Below, one piece after another: positions 26,912 to 34,328 of a stretch of 58,521 bases of DNA. The notes beneath the pieces were generated by a model. That model searched no databases and had not been told where the DNA came from. It worked only from the letters and a program-made list of their open reading frames with translations. The translations under genes were made by a program, and so were the position numbers. Each line of letters opens with the position of its first letter. Positions within the stretch are counted from its first letter, which is position 1. The stretch is from an uncultured Opitutia bacterium (GTDB lineage Bacteria; Verrucomicrobiota; Verrucomicrobiia; Opitutales; Opitutaceae). The stretch lies in NCBI GenBank assembly GCA_937952235.1, contig CALFZM010000389.1, forward strand, positions 1-58,521, given 5' to 3'.

Positions 26912-28012
26912 GTGACTTCCTTCCCGGCGATCGCGGCGTGCGAGGTGCAGCCGCTCGACATTCCCCTCTTCGAGCCGTTCGGCATCTCCGGCGGCGCGGC
27001 GGCCGTGGCCGCCAACGTGCTCGTGACGCTCACGCTGGCCGACGGCACCCGCGGCCATGGCGAGGCCGCGCCGCTGCCGCCCTACAACGGCGAGACGCAG
27101 GCCGACGCCCTGCGCGTGCTGCGCGCCGCGCAGGCTTGGCTGCCCGGGCGCGCGGCCACGCTCGACACCTGGCGGACGCTGGCCGCGGAGTTTCGCGCGC
27201 GGGGCGGGGCGGGCTGCGGCTCGGCGCAGTGCGCGTTCGAGATGGCGCTGCTCGACGCGCTCACGCGCCACGCCGGGCTGCCGCTCGTGGCGTTCTGCGG
27301 CGGGCGCGGCACGGAGCTAGAGACCGACATGACGGTCACGACCGGCACCGCGGCGGAGGCGGCCGCGGCGGCACGCGCGATCCGCGCGCGCGGCATCCGG
27401 ATGATCAAGGTGAAGGTCGGCGGCAAGGCCGGCCCGGCGCACGACCTCGAGCGAATCGCCGCGATCCACGCCGTCGCGCCCGAATCCCCGCTGATCCTCG
27501 ATGGCAACGCGGGCGTCTCCCGCGCGGCCGCCGCCGAGCTCGTGCGCGGGCTGCAGGCGCGGGGCATCGTGCCGGCGCTGCTCGAGCAGTGGCTCGCGAA
27601 GGACGATCTCGACGGCGCCCGCGCGCTCATCGCGGAGACTGGCTGGCTCGTCGCGGCGGACGAGACGGTCACGACCGCGGACGACGCCCGGCGCGTGGTC
27701 GCCGCGCGCTCCGCGCAGGTGATCAACATCAAGCTCATGAAGGCGGGCCTGGCGGAAGCCTTCGAGATCGCGGCGGTCGCGCGGGAGGCCGGGCTCGACC
27801 TGATGATCGGCGGCAACCTCGAGTCGATCCTCGCGATGACCGTCTCCGCCTGCTTCGCGGCGGGGCAGGGCGGTTTCCGTTTCGCCGATCTGGATACGCC
27901 GCTTTTCCTCGCGGAGAATCCGTTCGACGGCGGCTACCGGCTCGATGGCGGACGCATTTCCGTGGCACACATCGCGGCCGGCCACGGCGTGACGCCGGTT
28001 CGCCCGAGGTGA
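26912..28012 (+). CDS. Dipeptide epimerase (enolase superfamily, L-Ala-D/L-Glu type)
   Basis: A 366-residue cytoplasmic enzyme of the MLE subgroup. Catalytic features are all visible: Lys166-V-Lys168 on the second strand, metal ligands Asp197, Glu225 and Asp250, acid/base Lys274 on the opposite face, and the DLD motif Asp326-Leu-Asp328 that in L-Ala-D/L-Glu epimerases binds the substrate ammonium. The likely role is epimerising dipeptides released from murein, though other dipeptides are possible. Translation probably begins at the GTG at 26912, before TSFPAIAACEVQPLDIPLFE. It is divergent from the isomerase gene and 125 nt upstream of an SDR. Confidence 0.85.
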   Translation: MTSFPAIAACEVQPLDIPLFEPFGISGGAAAVAANVLVTLTLADGTRGHGEAAPLPPYNGETQADALRVLRAAQAWLPGRAATLDTWRTLAAEFRARGGAGCGSAQCAFEMALLDALTRHAGLPLVAFCGGRGTELETDMTVTTGTAAEAAAAARAIRARGIRMIKVKVGGKAGPAHDLERIAAIHAVAPESPLILDGNAGVSRAAAAELVRGLQARGIVPALLEQWLAKDDLDGARALIAETGWLVAADETVTTADDARRVVAARSAQVINIKLMKAGLAEAFEIAAVAREAGLDLMIGGNLESILAMTVSACFAAGQGGFRFADLDTPLFLAENPFDGGYRLDGGRISVAHIAAGHGVTPVRPR

Positions 28013-28137
28013 TTCGAAGCACCGCGAAACGCCCGCGCCACCCGCGGCACGACCAGGGATTCGCGCGTTTCATGGGCTTCGTGCTTGCCGGGTTGCTGGC
28101 TTGATCCGGTTCGTGGTGCCGGCTTCGCTCCCTGATC

Positions 28138-28920
28138 ATGGCATCCAGAACCGCACTCGTCACCGGCGCGTCGCGCGGCATCGGCCGCGGCATCGCCATT
28201 GAACTCGGCCGCGCCGGTTATCGCGTCGCGATCAACTACGCCGGCAACGCCGAGGCCGCGGCCGAGGCGCTAGCGCTCGTGCAGGCGACGGGAAGCGACG
28301 GTTTTGTCGTGCAGGGCGACGTGGCGGTGGCGGCGGATCGTGCTCGGCTCGTGGCCGAGACGGTGGCGCGTTTCGGCCGGATCGATCTGCTCGTGAACAA
28401 CGCCGGCGTCGCACCGAAGGTCCGCGCCGACCTGCTCGACGCCGGTGAGGAGAGCTTCGACCGGCTCTTCGCCATCAACCTGAAAGGGCCGTACTTTCTC
28501 TCGCAGCTCGCGGCGAAACAGATGCTGGCGCAGGCCCCCGACGCCGAGGGCTTCCGCGGCCGGATCGTCAACATCACCTCGATCTCGGTCTACGCCGCTT
28601 CGATCAACCGCGGGGATTACTGCATGGTGAAGGCTGGGCTCGCGATGATGACCAAGCTGTTCGCCGACCGCCTGGCTTCCGACGGCATCAACGTCTACGA
28701 GATCCGCCCCGGCGTGATCGCGACCGACATGACCGGCGGCGTGAAGGAAAAGTACGACAAGCTCATCCTGCACGACGAGCGGGGCATCACGCCGATCCGC
28801 CGCTGGGGAGTGCCCGACGACATCGGCCGGGCCGTGCGCGCGATCGCCGAGGACCGGTTTCCCTTTTCCACCGGGGCCGTGTTCGACGTCGACGGCGGTT
28901 TCCACCTGCACCGCCTGTAA
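28138..28920 (+). CDS. SDR-family short-chain dehydrogenase (FabG-like)
   Basis: A 260-residue classical SDR. The NAD(P)-binding motif is VTGASRGIGRGIA near the N-terminus, the structural motif is LLVNNAGVAP, and the catalytic set is Ser148, Tyr161 and Lys165 (YCMVK). The C-terminus (GAVFDVDGGFHLHRL) is typical of 3-oxoacyl-ACP reductase-like or sugar dehydrogenases; Arg in SRGIGR suggests NADPH. The substrate is not determined. A related 3-ketoacyl-CoA or sugar-acid role is equally possible. Confidence 0.88.
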   Translation: MASRTALVTGASRGIGRGIAIELGRAGYRVAINYAGNAEAAAEALALVQATGSDGFVVQGDVAVAADRARLVAETVARFGRIDLLVNNAGVAPKVRADLLDAGEESFDRLFAINLKGPYFLSQLAAKQMLAQAPDAEGFRGRIVNITSISVYAASINRGDYCMVKAGLAMMTKLFADRLASDGINVYEIRPGVIATDMTGGVKEKYDKLILHDERGITPIRRWGVPDDIGRAVRAIAEDRFPFSTGAVFDVDGGFHLHRL

Positions 28921-29249
28921 CGCCGTCCGCGCGGTCAGACCGGGAATACCGGTTGTACCGGGAGCGCGGCCGTCCCCGGCCGCATCGTGCCGCGCGACAC
29001 ACTCCGCCGCGGCCACCCGCCTCGAAGCCGAAACGAGGCCGTCAAGCCGCTGCTGAGGTTCCGTCAAACGCCAGCCGCTGGGCGAAAAGCGGTTCCACCC
29101 AGACGGCGCGTTCCTCAGCTGAAAACGGACTGTCAACTCGCAGCCGGTTCGCAATAGCTCCGCGCCCCCGCCTCGCTCCGGCCCGCGCGGTCGGGCCCGG
29201 GCCCGCCGGCTGCGCGTCATCCTGGGCCCGGCTGCAAACCCTGACGCCC
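28921..29249. other. Intergenic region of 329 nt upstream of second TonB receptor
   Basis: No gene is supported here. It contains family B repeat B1 near its start and a GGGCCCGGGCCC palindrome about 55 nt before the receptor start. An open frame runs through it in phase with the receptor gene, but it has no signal peptide and an arginine-rich composition, so I treat it as non-coding leader. I see no convincing -35/-10 pair. Confidence 0.6.
28960..28985. repeat. Family B palindromic repeat, single copy B1
   Basis: One hairpin: flank GGGA, AGC-GCGGCCG stem, loop TCCC, CGGCCGC closing arm, then AT. It matches the first halves of B2 and B3 exactly. No inverted partner is present nearby. Confidence 0.8.
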
Positions 29250-32200
29250 ATGCTTCCCTTCCCCGTGTCCCTGGTCGCCCTTCGCGGGCGACTGCTCTCG
29301 CTGGCTGCCTGCGGGCTGGCTGCCGTGACGGGCCTTTCCGCCCAGACCGCCCCGACCGGCGCGGTCTCCGGCCGTATCCTGAACCAGGGTACGGGCGAGT
29401 ACCTGCGCAACGCCGTGGTCACCGTCGTCGGCACGCCGCTCGGCACCACGGCCGAGGCGGGTGGCGCGTACACGGTCACCGGTGTGCCGGCCGGCGTGCA
29501 GCGCGTGCGGTTCACCTTCGAGGGGCTCGATGCGAAGGAGGAGACCGTGACCGTCCTGGCCGGCCAGACGGCGACGCTCGACGTCGCGCTCTCGAGCGCG
29601 GTCTACGGCGACGTGATCAAGCTCTCGCAATTCGTCGTGGCCTCCGAGCGCGAGGGCAACGCCAAGGCGATCATGGAGCAGAAGGCCTCGATCGAGTCGA
29701 AACGCGTGCTGGCGACGGACACCTTCGGCTCGATCTCGGAGGGCAACGTCGGCGAGTTCCTGAAATATCTGCCGGGCGTCATGATCGACTACGTGGAGGC
29801 CGACGCGCGCTCGGTCAGTCTCGGCGGCCTCGATCCCAAGTATACCTCGGTGACGCTCGATGGCTCGCCGATCGCGAGCTCCGGCATGGCGGCGGCCAGC
29901 GGCACCGGCGCCAACCGCGCGTTCGAGTTCGAGCAGATGTCGATCAACAGCATCGAGACGGTTGAGCTCAGCCGCACGCCCCAGCCGGAGAATCCCGGCA
30001 GCGCGCTCGCGGGCGTCGTGAACCTGCGCAGCAAGGGCGCGTTCGACCGGGCCGGCCGGCTGATCGGCGTGCGCGCGGGCTTCGCGTTCAACTCCATGAG
30101 CGGGCAGTTCTGGAAGAAGCAGCCTGGCTGGGACGACGAGGACCACCACCGGCTGCAGCCCAACTGGGGCATCGACTACTCCGACGTGTTCCTCGACCGG
30201 CGGCTCGGCGTGCGCGCCGGGTACAACTACTCCTACACGTTCGCGGAGCAGAAGGCGCAGGTCGCCAATTACGCCTTCGACACCAATCTCACGAACAACG
30301 ACAGCGAGGTGCCGCGCGTGACGAGCTTCAGCTTCCGCGACTCGCCGAAGCCCACGATCCGCTACAACGGCAACGTGCGCGTCGACTACAAGTTCTCCGA
30401 CCACTTCTGGGTGTCCGCCCGCGCCGAATACAACCGCTACCACGCGAAGTTCTTCAGCCGCGACCTGAACTTCAACTTCAGCACCACGGTCAATGCCCCG
30501 GGGAGCGCGGTGCAGACGCCGGGCGTCGAGTATTCGCTCAGCAGCCAGACCGCCAGCGTCGGCACCGTGCAGGTCAACCAGGGCGGCGGCGCGACCAACA
30601 AGTACGGCTCGACCGCCAATTTCGGCCTCGCGAGCTACTACAAGCGGGGTGACTTCCGCGCCGACGTCGGCGCGAGCATGTCGCGTTCGATGACCTGGTA
30701 CAAGGACCAGCTCTTCGGCTTCTTCTGGTCGATCGAGCCCGCCGCGCTCGGAAACCTCGGCCTGCGCTTCAACCGCAACGGTCCCGCCGATCCGGCGCTG
30801 TTCATCACGCAGACCTCCGGGCCGGACTACCGCAATCTCGCCAACCACCCGAATGGCTTTGGCGCGCGCATGAACGACCGCCAGGGCGAGGACCAGCGGT
30901 ATCAATTCAAGGCGGACATGCAGTACAACCTCACCCGGCAGCGCGTGCCCGTGCTGCTGAAGTGGGGCTTGCACGTCAGCGAGTGGGTCAACAACGCCGA
31001 CCGCCCGGTCGCCAACTACGCGGTCGCGTTCCGCGGCGTCGATGGCGTCGCCGCCTCCGCCGACGAGGCGCTCGCCGCCTTCGCGGAGCGCTCGTACCGG
31101 ATGAACTTCGACTTCGGCGGCAACGTCGACGGCATGGCCAACGTCGACCGCTGGAAGGCTTACCAGATCTACCAGGCCAATCCCAACGCCTGGACGCCGC
31201 CGAGCGAGGCGCAGATCGTCGGCTTCAAGCTGCAGAACGCGCGCGACGCGCAGGAGCAGATCGACGCGCTGTACAACCAGACCGTGTTCAAGTTCGGCCG
31301 CAACCTCACGATCGCGCCCGGTATCCGTTATGAACGCACGCGCGGCCGCGCCGCCGGCCCGGCCGACCTTGGCCAGCGCGAGACGGACCGGCGGATCTTC
31401 GGCACGTCGAATCCCACGGGCCTGTTCCCGACCGACGTGATCAACACGACCCGCCAGTCCGCCGGCTACCTCGTGACCCGCTACGGCGGCGACCGCCGGT
31501 TCGCGCGGCAGGATTACGACACCTGGCTGCGCTACCTGCACACGACCTACCGCTTCGGCGAGAACCTCGTGCTCAAGGGCTCGTGGAACCAGGCCATCTC
31601 GCGGCCCGACATGAACCGTCTCATCGGCGGCCTCGTCGTCACCAACGACGACCCGGCCAACCCGCTGCCGAACCGCGCCAATGCCGGCAACGCCGACCTC
31701 GTGCCCGAGCTTTCCAACACGACCAACCTCACGCTCGAGTATTATACTCGCGGAATCGGCCAGATCGCCGTCTCCGCCTACCGGCGCGATTTCCGCAACA
31801 TGATCCGCTCGATCACGTATCTCGTTCCGGCCGGTGGCTCCTGGAACGGCGAACCGCTGCCGTCCACCGTCTCGCCGGAAGACTGGGAGATCAACACGGT
31901 CGACAACGTGGCGAAGTCGCACATGAGCTCGATCGAGTTCTCCTTCACCCGCGACCTGAGCTTCCTGCCCGGGCCGCTCAGCCGGCTGCGCGTGAATGCG
32001 AACTACACGCGGATCCGTTACGACGTCTACGAGAACTACAACCGGCCGACCAACCTGGCCAACCTGAGCTGGTTCTTTCCCTACCGCGCGTTCCGCCTCC
32101 AGTGGAACACCAACTGGCGCCCGGGCTACCGCACCGAGGTCGTGACCGGCACCAACGGCTGGCCGAACCACGTCCGCGAAAGCCTCACGCACACCCTGGA

Positions 32201-32357
32201 CTTCTCCTGGAATTTCCGGCGCAACATGGATTTCTTCCTGAACGCGCGGAACGTGTTCAACCAGGATGGCGGGACCTACCGCCTGCGCTCCGACCTGCGC
32301 ACGCGCTGGGTCGAGACGGGTGCGATCTGGGCCACCGGCGTGCGCGCGACGTTCTGA
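29250..32357 (+). CDS. TonB-dependent outer-membrane receptor with carboxypeptidase-like N-terminal domain
   Basis: A 1035-residue outer-membrane protein. Signal peptide to about residue 31 (CGLAAVTGLSAQ). A carboxypeptidase-regulatory-like Ig domain covers about residues 35-115 (GAVSGRILNQGTGEYLRNAV, GAYTVTGVPAG). The plug follows (VGEFLKYLPGVMIDYVEAD, SVSLGGLDPKYTSVTLDG, IETVELSRTPQPENPGSALA), and then the barrel, ending in VRATF. The architecture is the Oar/SusC-like type common in polysaccharide degraders. No SusD homologue is adjacent. It is followed by a strong palindrome and then RNA methyltransferase genes, so its functional partners are not obvious locally. Confidence 0.92.
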   Translation: MLPFPVSLVALRGRLLSLAACGLAAVTGLSAQTAPTGAVSGRILNQGTGEYLRNAVVTVVGTPLGTTAEAGGAYTVTGVPAGVQRVRFTFEGLDAKEETVTVLAGQTATLDVALSSAVYGDVIKLSQFVVASEREGNAKAIMEQKASIESKRVLATDTFGSISEGNVGEFLKYLPGVMIDYVEADARSVSLGGLDPKYTSVTLDGSPIASSGMAAASGTGANRAFEFEQMSINSIETVELSRTPQPENPGSALAGVVNLRSKGAFDRAGRLIGVRAGFAFNSMSGQFWKKQPGWDDEDHHRLQPNWGIDYSDVFLDRRLGVRAGYNYSYTFAEQKAQVANYAFDTNLTNNDSEVPRVTSFSFRDSPKPTIRYNGNVRVDYKFSDHFWVSARAEYNRYHAKFFSRDLNFNFSTTVNAPGSAVQTPGVEYSLSSQTASVGTVQVNQGGGATNKYGSTANFGLASYYKRGDFRADVGASMSRSMTWYKDQLFGFFWSIEPAALGNLGLRFNRNGPADPALFITQTSGPDYRNLANHPNGFGARMNDRQGEDQRYQFKADMQYNLTRQRVPVLLKWGLHVSEWVNNADRPVANYAVAFRGVDGVAASADEALAAFAERSYRMNFDFGGNVDGMANVDRWKAYQIYQANPNAWTPPSEAQIVGFKLQNARDAQEQIDALYNQTVFKFGRNLTIAPGIRYERTRGRAAGPADLGQRETDRRIFGTSNPTGLFPTDVINTTRQSAGYLVTRYGGDRRFARQDYDTWLRYLHTTYRFGENLVLKGSWNQAISRPDMNRLIGGLVVTNDDPANPLPNRANAGNADLVPELSNTTNLTLEYYTRGIGQIAVSAYRRDFRNMIRSITYLVPAGGSWNGEPLPSTVSPEDWEINTVDNVAKSHMSSIEFSFTRDLSFLPGPLSRLRVNANYTRIRYDVYENYNRPTNLANLSWFFPYRAFRLQWNTNWRPGYRTEVVTGTNGWPNHVRESLTHTLDFSWNFRRNMDFFLNARNVFNQDGGTYRLRSDLRTRWVETGAIWATGVRATF

Positions 32358-32380
32358 GTCGGCCTCGCGCAGCAACACGG

Positions 32381-32425
32381 GGTCAGTTACCTGTTACAGC
32401 CGCTGTAACAGGTAACGGCCTGACC
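32381..32425. repeat. Long perfect palindrome between TonB receptor and rlmM-like gene
   Basis: Arms GTTACCTGTTACAG and CTGTAACAGGTAAC pair perfectly (14 bp) around the 3-nt loop CCG. An outer GGTCA/TGACC adds 5 bp across an unpaired GGCC bulge. It is less GC-rich than its surroundings and unrelated in sequence to families A-C. No T-tract follows, so it may be a terminator of weak type or the recognition hairpin of an absent transposase. Confidence 0.75.
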
Positions 32426-32488
32426 GCGTCGCGAACCCCCAGCAGCGTTTTTTATCGCGACGCGCGGGCGCTCCCGCAGCGTCGCGGC

Positions 32489-33499
32489 GTGCTGCTCACC
32501 TGCCAGGCCGGGTTCGAATCACTGCTCACGCGCGAGCTGAAGGAGCTGCACGGGCTCGCGCCGGTGGAGCAGGGGCCGGGCTGGGTGAGGCTGGCGGACG
32601 GGCCCGTCCGCCCCGACCTCGCCTTCGCCCATCTGTCCCTGCTCGCCCCGGCCGAGGTGTGCGGCGATTCCGTCAACGCCCTGGCGGCCCGGCTGGAGGA
32701 GTTCTTCCTCGCGAGCCTGCGGGACGAGCGGATCACCTCACCCTGGCCGGCCGTCTGGCTGGGGCCGGCCGAACTCGTCGGCCTCGGCCGGCGCATGGGG
32801 GCCGTGGAGACCGCGTTCGGCGAGCGGCTGCGGAAGAAGCTGTCGCGTGTCGCCAAACTCGCCGTGTCGGACGTGCCGCGCGGCGTCGGCGCGGCACCGA
32901 TGCGGGGGCTGTTCGTGTTCTTCGTCGATTTCGGCCGCGCGTTCGTGGCGCGCGAGGCGGTCGTGCACGGTCCGCGGCGGATGGCCGACGATCCGCTCGC
33001 GCCGTCGCGTTCCTACCTGAAGGTGGAGGAAGCGTACGGCGTGCTCGGGCGCGAGCCGGAGGCGGGTGAGACAGTCTGCGACCTCGGCGCGGCGCCGGGC
33101 GGCTGGAGCTACAGCGCGGCGCGGCGCGGCGCGCGCGTGGTGGCGGTGGACAACGGGCCGTTGAAGGGTGGCGCGCTCGGGCATCCGCAGATCGAGCACC
33201 GGCGCGAGGACGCCTTTCGCTTCCGCCCGGAGGAGGGCGCGACGTTCGACTGGCTCTTCTGCGATCTGGTGGAGGAGCCACACCACGTGCTGCAGCACCT
33301 CGTCGCGCCCTGGCTGGCGCACGGCTGGTGCCGGCGATTCGTGATCAACCTGAAGTTCGGCCGCGTGGATCCCATCGGCCTGCTGCGCGAACTGCGCTCC
33401 GCCGCCTCGCCGCTCGCGCTCCACGCGCCGGCGACGCGCATCCGGCACCTGTACCACGACCGCGAGGAGTTCACCCTGGTAGGGGAGGTCGCACGATGA
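32489..33499 (+). CDS. rlmM: RlmM-like 23S rRNA ribose 2'-O-methyltransferase
   Basis: A 336-residue protein; E. coli RlmM has 366. The N-terminus VLLTCQAGFESLLTRELKEL aligns with the E. coli start region, which supports the GTG at 32489. The SAM-binding motif is VCDLGAAPGGWSYSA. The K-D-K-E tetrad of FtsJ-type enzymes is visible: Lys178 (YLKVEEAY), Asp259 (CDLVEEP), Lys289 (VINLKFG) and Glu326 or Glu327 (HDREEF). RlmM methylates C2498 of E. coli 23S rRNA. The same target here is inference. It overlaps the downstream SpoU-type gene (ATGA). Confidence 0.87.
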   Translation: MLLTCQAGFESLLTRELKELHGLAPVEQGPGWVRLADGPVRPDLAFAHLSLLAPAEVCGDSVNALAARLEEFFLASLRDERITSPWPAVWLGPAELVGLGRRMGAVETAFGERLRKKLSRVAKLAVSDVPRGVGAAPMRGLFVFFVDFGRAFVAREAVVHGPRRMADDPLAPSRSYLKVEEAYGVLGREPEAGETVCDLGAAPGGWSYSAARRGARVVAVDNGPLKGGALGHPQIEHRREDAFRFRPEEGATFDWLFCDLVEEPHHVLQHLVAPWLAHGWCRRFVINLKFGRVDPIGLLRELRSAASPLALHAPATRIRHLYHDREEFTLVGEVAR

Positions 33500-34284
33500 A
33501 AACCGATGAACTCAAGCTCTGCGGGATGGCCGCGGTGCGGGCACGTTTCGCGCGGGACGCGGGTTCGATCCGGCGGCTGTATTTCGACCATGCGACGGGC
33601 CGGAAGATCGGCATGATGTGCAAGGCCCTCGCCGCGGCGAAGAAGGTGTACCGGTGCGTCGAGCCGCCGGAGCTCGAGAAGATCGCGGGCACGGTGCACC
33701 ACGGTGGCATCGTGGCAGTCGTGGCGCCCCCGCTCCTGCGGGCGCCGCTGCCGGCGGACGTCAGGGCGTGGGCGGCACGGCGCGTGCCGTTGCTGCTGCT
33801 CGACCGGATCGGCAACGCGCACAACCTGGGCGCGATCGCACGGACCGCGGGGTTCCTCGGCGTGCGCCACCTGGTGCTGCCGCACGATCCGGCGGCGGCG
33901 CTGCCCGGCGAGGCGGCGTTCCGGGTGGCGGAGGGCGGGCTCGAGGCGGTGGAGGTTTTCCGCGTGCCGGCGATCGCCGGGTTTGCGCGCGACCTCGCGG
34001 CGGCGGGCTACGAGGTGATCGGTGCCGCGACGCGCGGGGGGCGACCGGAATTCGCCGGGCGCCGGAGCACCGACGCGAAACCCGTCGCGCTTGTGCTCGG
34101 CAACGAGGAACACGGACTCGCCCCGGAGGTTGCCGCCGCGTGCACGCGGCTGGTCACGATTCCCGGCTCCGGCGCGGTCGAGTCGCTCAATGTCTCCGTG
34201 GCCGCGGCGATCCTCCTGTGGGAGCTGTTCGCGCGGACCGCGCCGGGAGGTGAGGCGAGACGGCAGGGGCGGCCGCCCGCGTGA
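33496..34284 (+). CDS. SpoU/TrmH-family RNA 2'-O-methyltransferase
   Basis: A 262-residue SPOUT methyltransferase. An N-terminal RNA-binding substrate domain (about residues 1-100) precedes the knot domain with the three SpoU motifs: RIGNAHNLGAIARTA, VALVLGNEEHGL and IPGSGAVESLNVSVAAAI. It methylates a ribose in tRNA or 23S rRNA; whether it is TrmH-, RlmB- or another type cannot be told from sequence alone. It has one of the few clear Shine-Dalgarno sequences in the window (AGGGGAGG) and overlaps the RlmM-like stop codon, so the two are co-translated. Confidence 0.9.
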   Translation: MKTDELKLCGMAAVRARFARDAGSIRRLYFDHATGRKIGMMCKALAAAKKVYRCVEPPELEKIAGTVHHGGIVAVVAPPLLRAPLPADVRAWAARRVPLLLLDRIGNAHNLGAIARTAGFLGVRHLVLPHDPAAALPGEAAFRVAEGGLEAVEVFRVPAIAGFARDLAAAGYEVIGAATRGGRPEFAGRRSTDAKPVALVLGNEEHGLAPEVAAACTRLVTIPGSGAVESLNVSVAAAILLWELFARTAPGGEARRQGRPPA

Positions 34285-34328
34285 TTTGACGGCCGGGGGA
34301 AAAGGGCGCAAAACGTCCCGGTCTCCCC

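Noticed and set aside
28019..28115. Possible third, degenerate family C element before the SDR gene
   Set aside because: GATTCGCGCGTTTCATGGGC and nearby CGCGAAACGC only loosely resemble the C units; the match is too weak to call.
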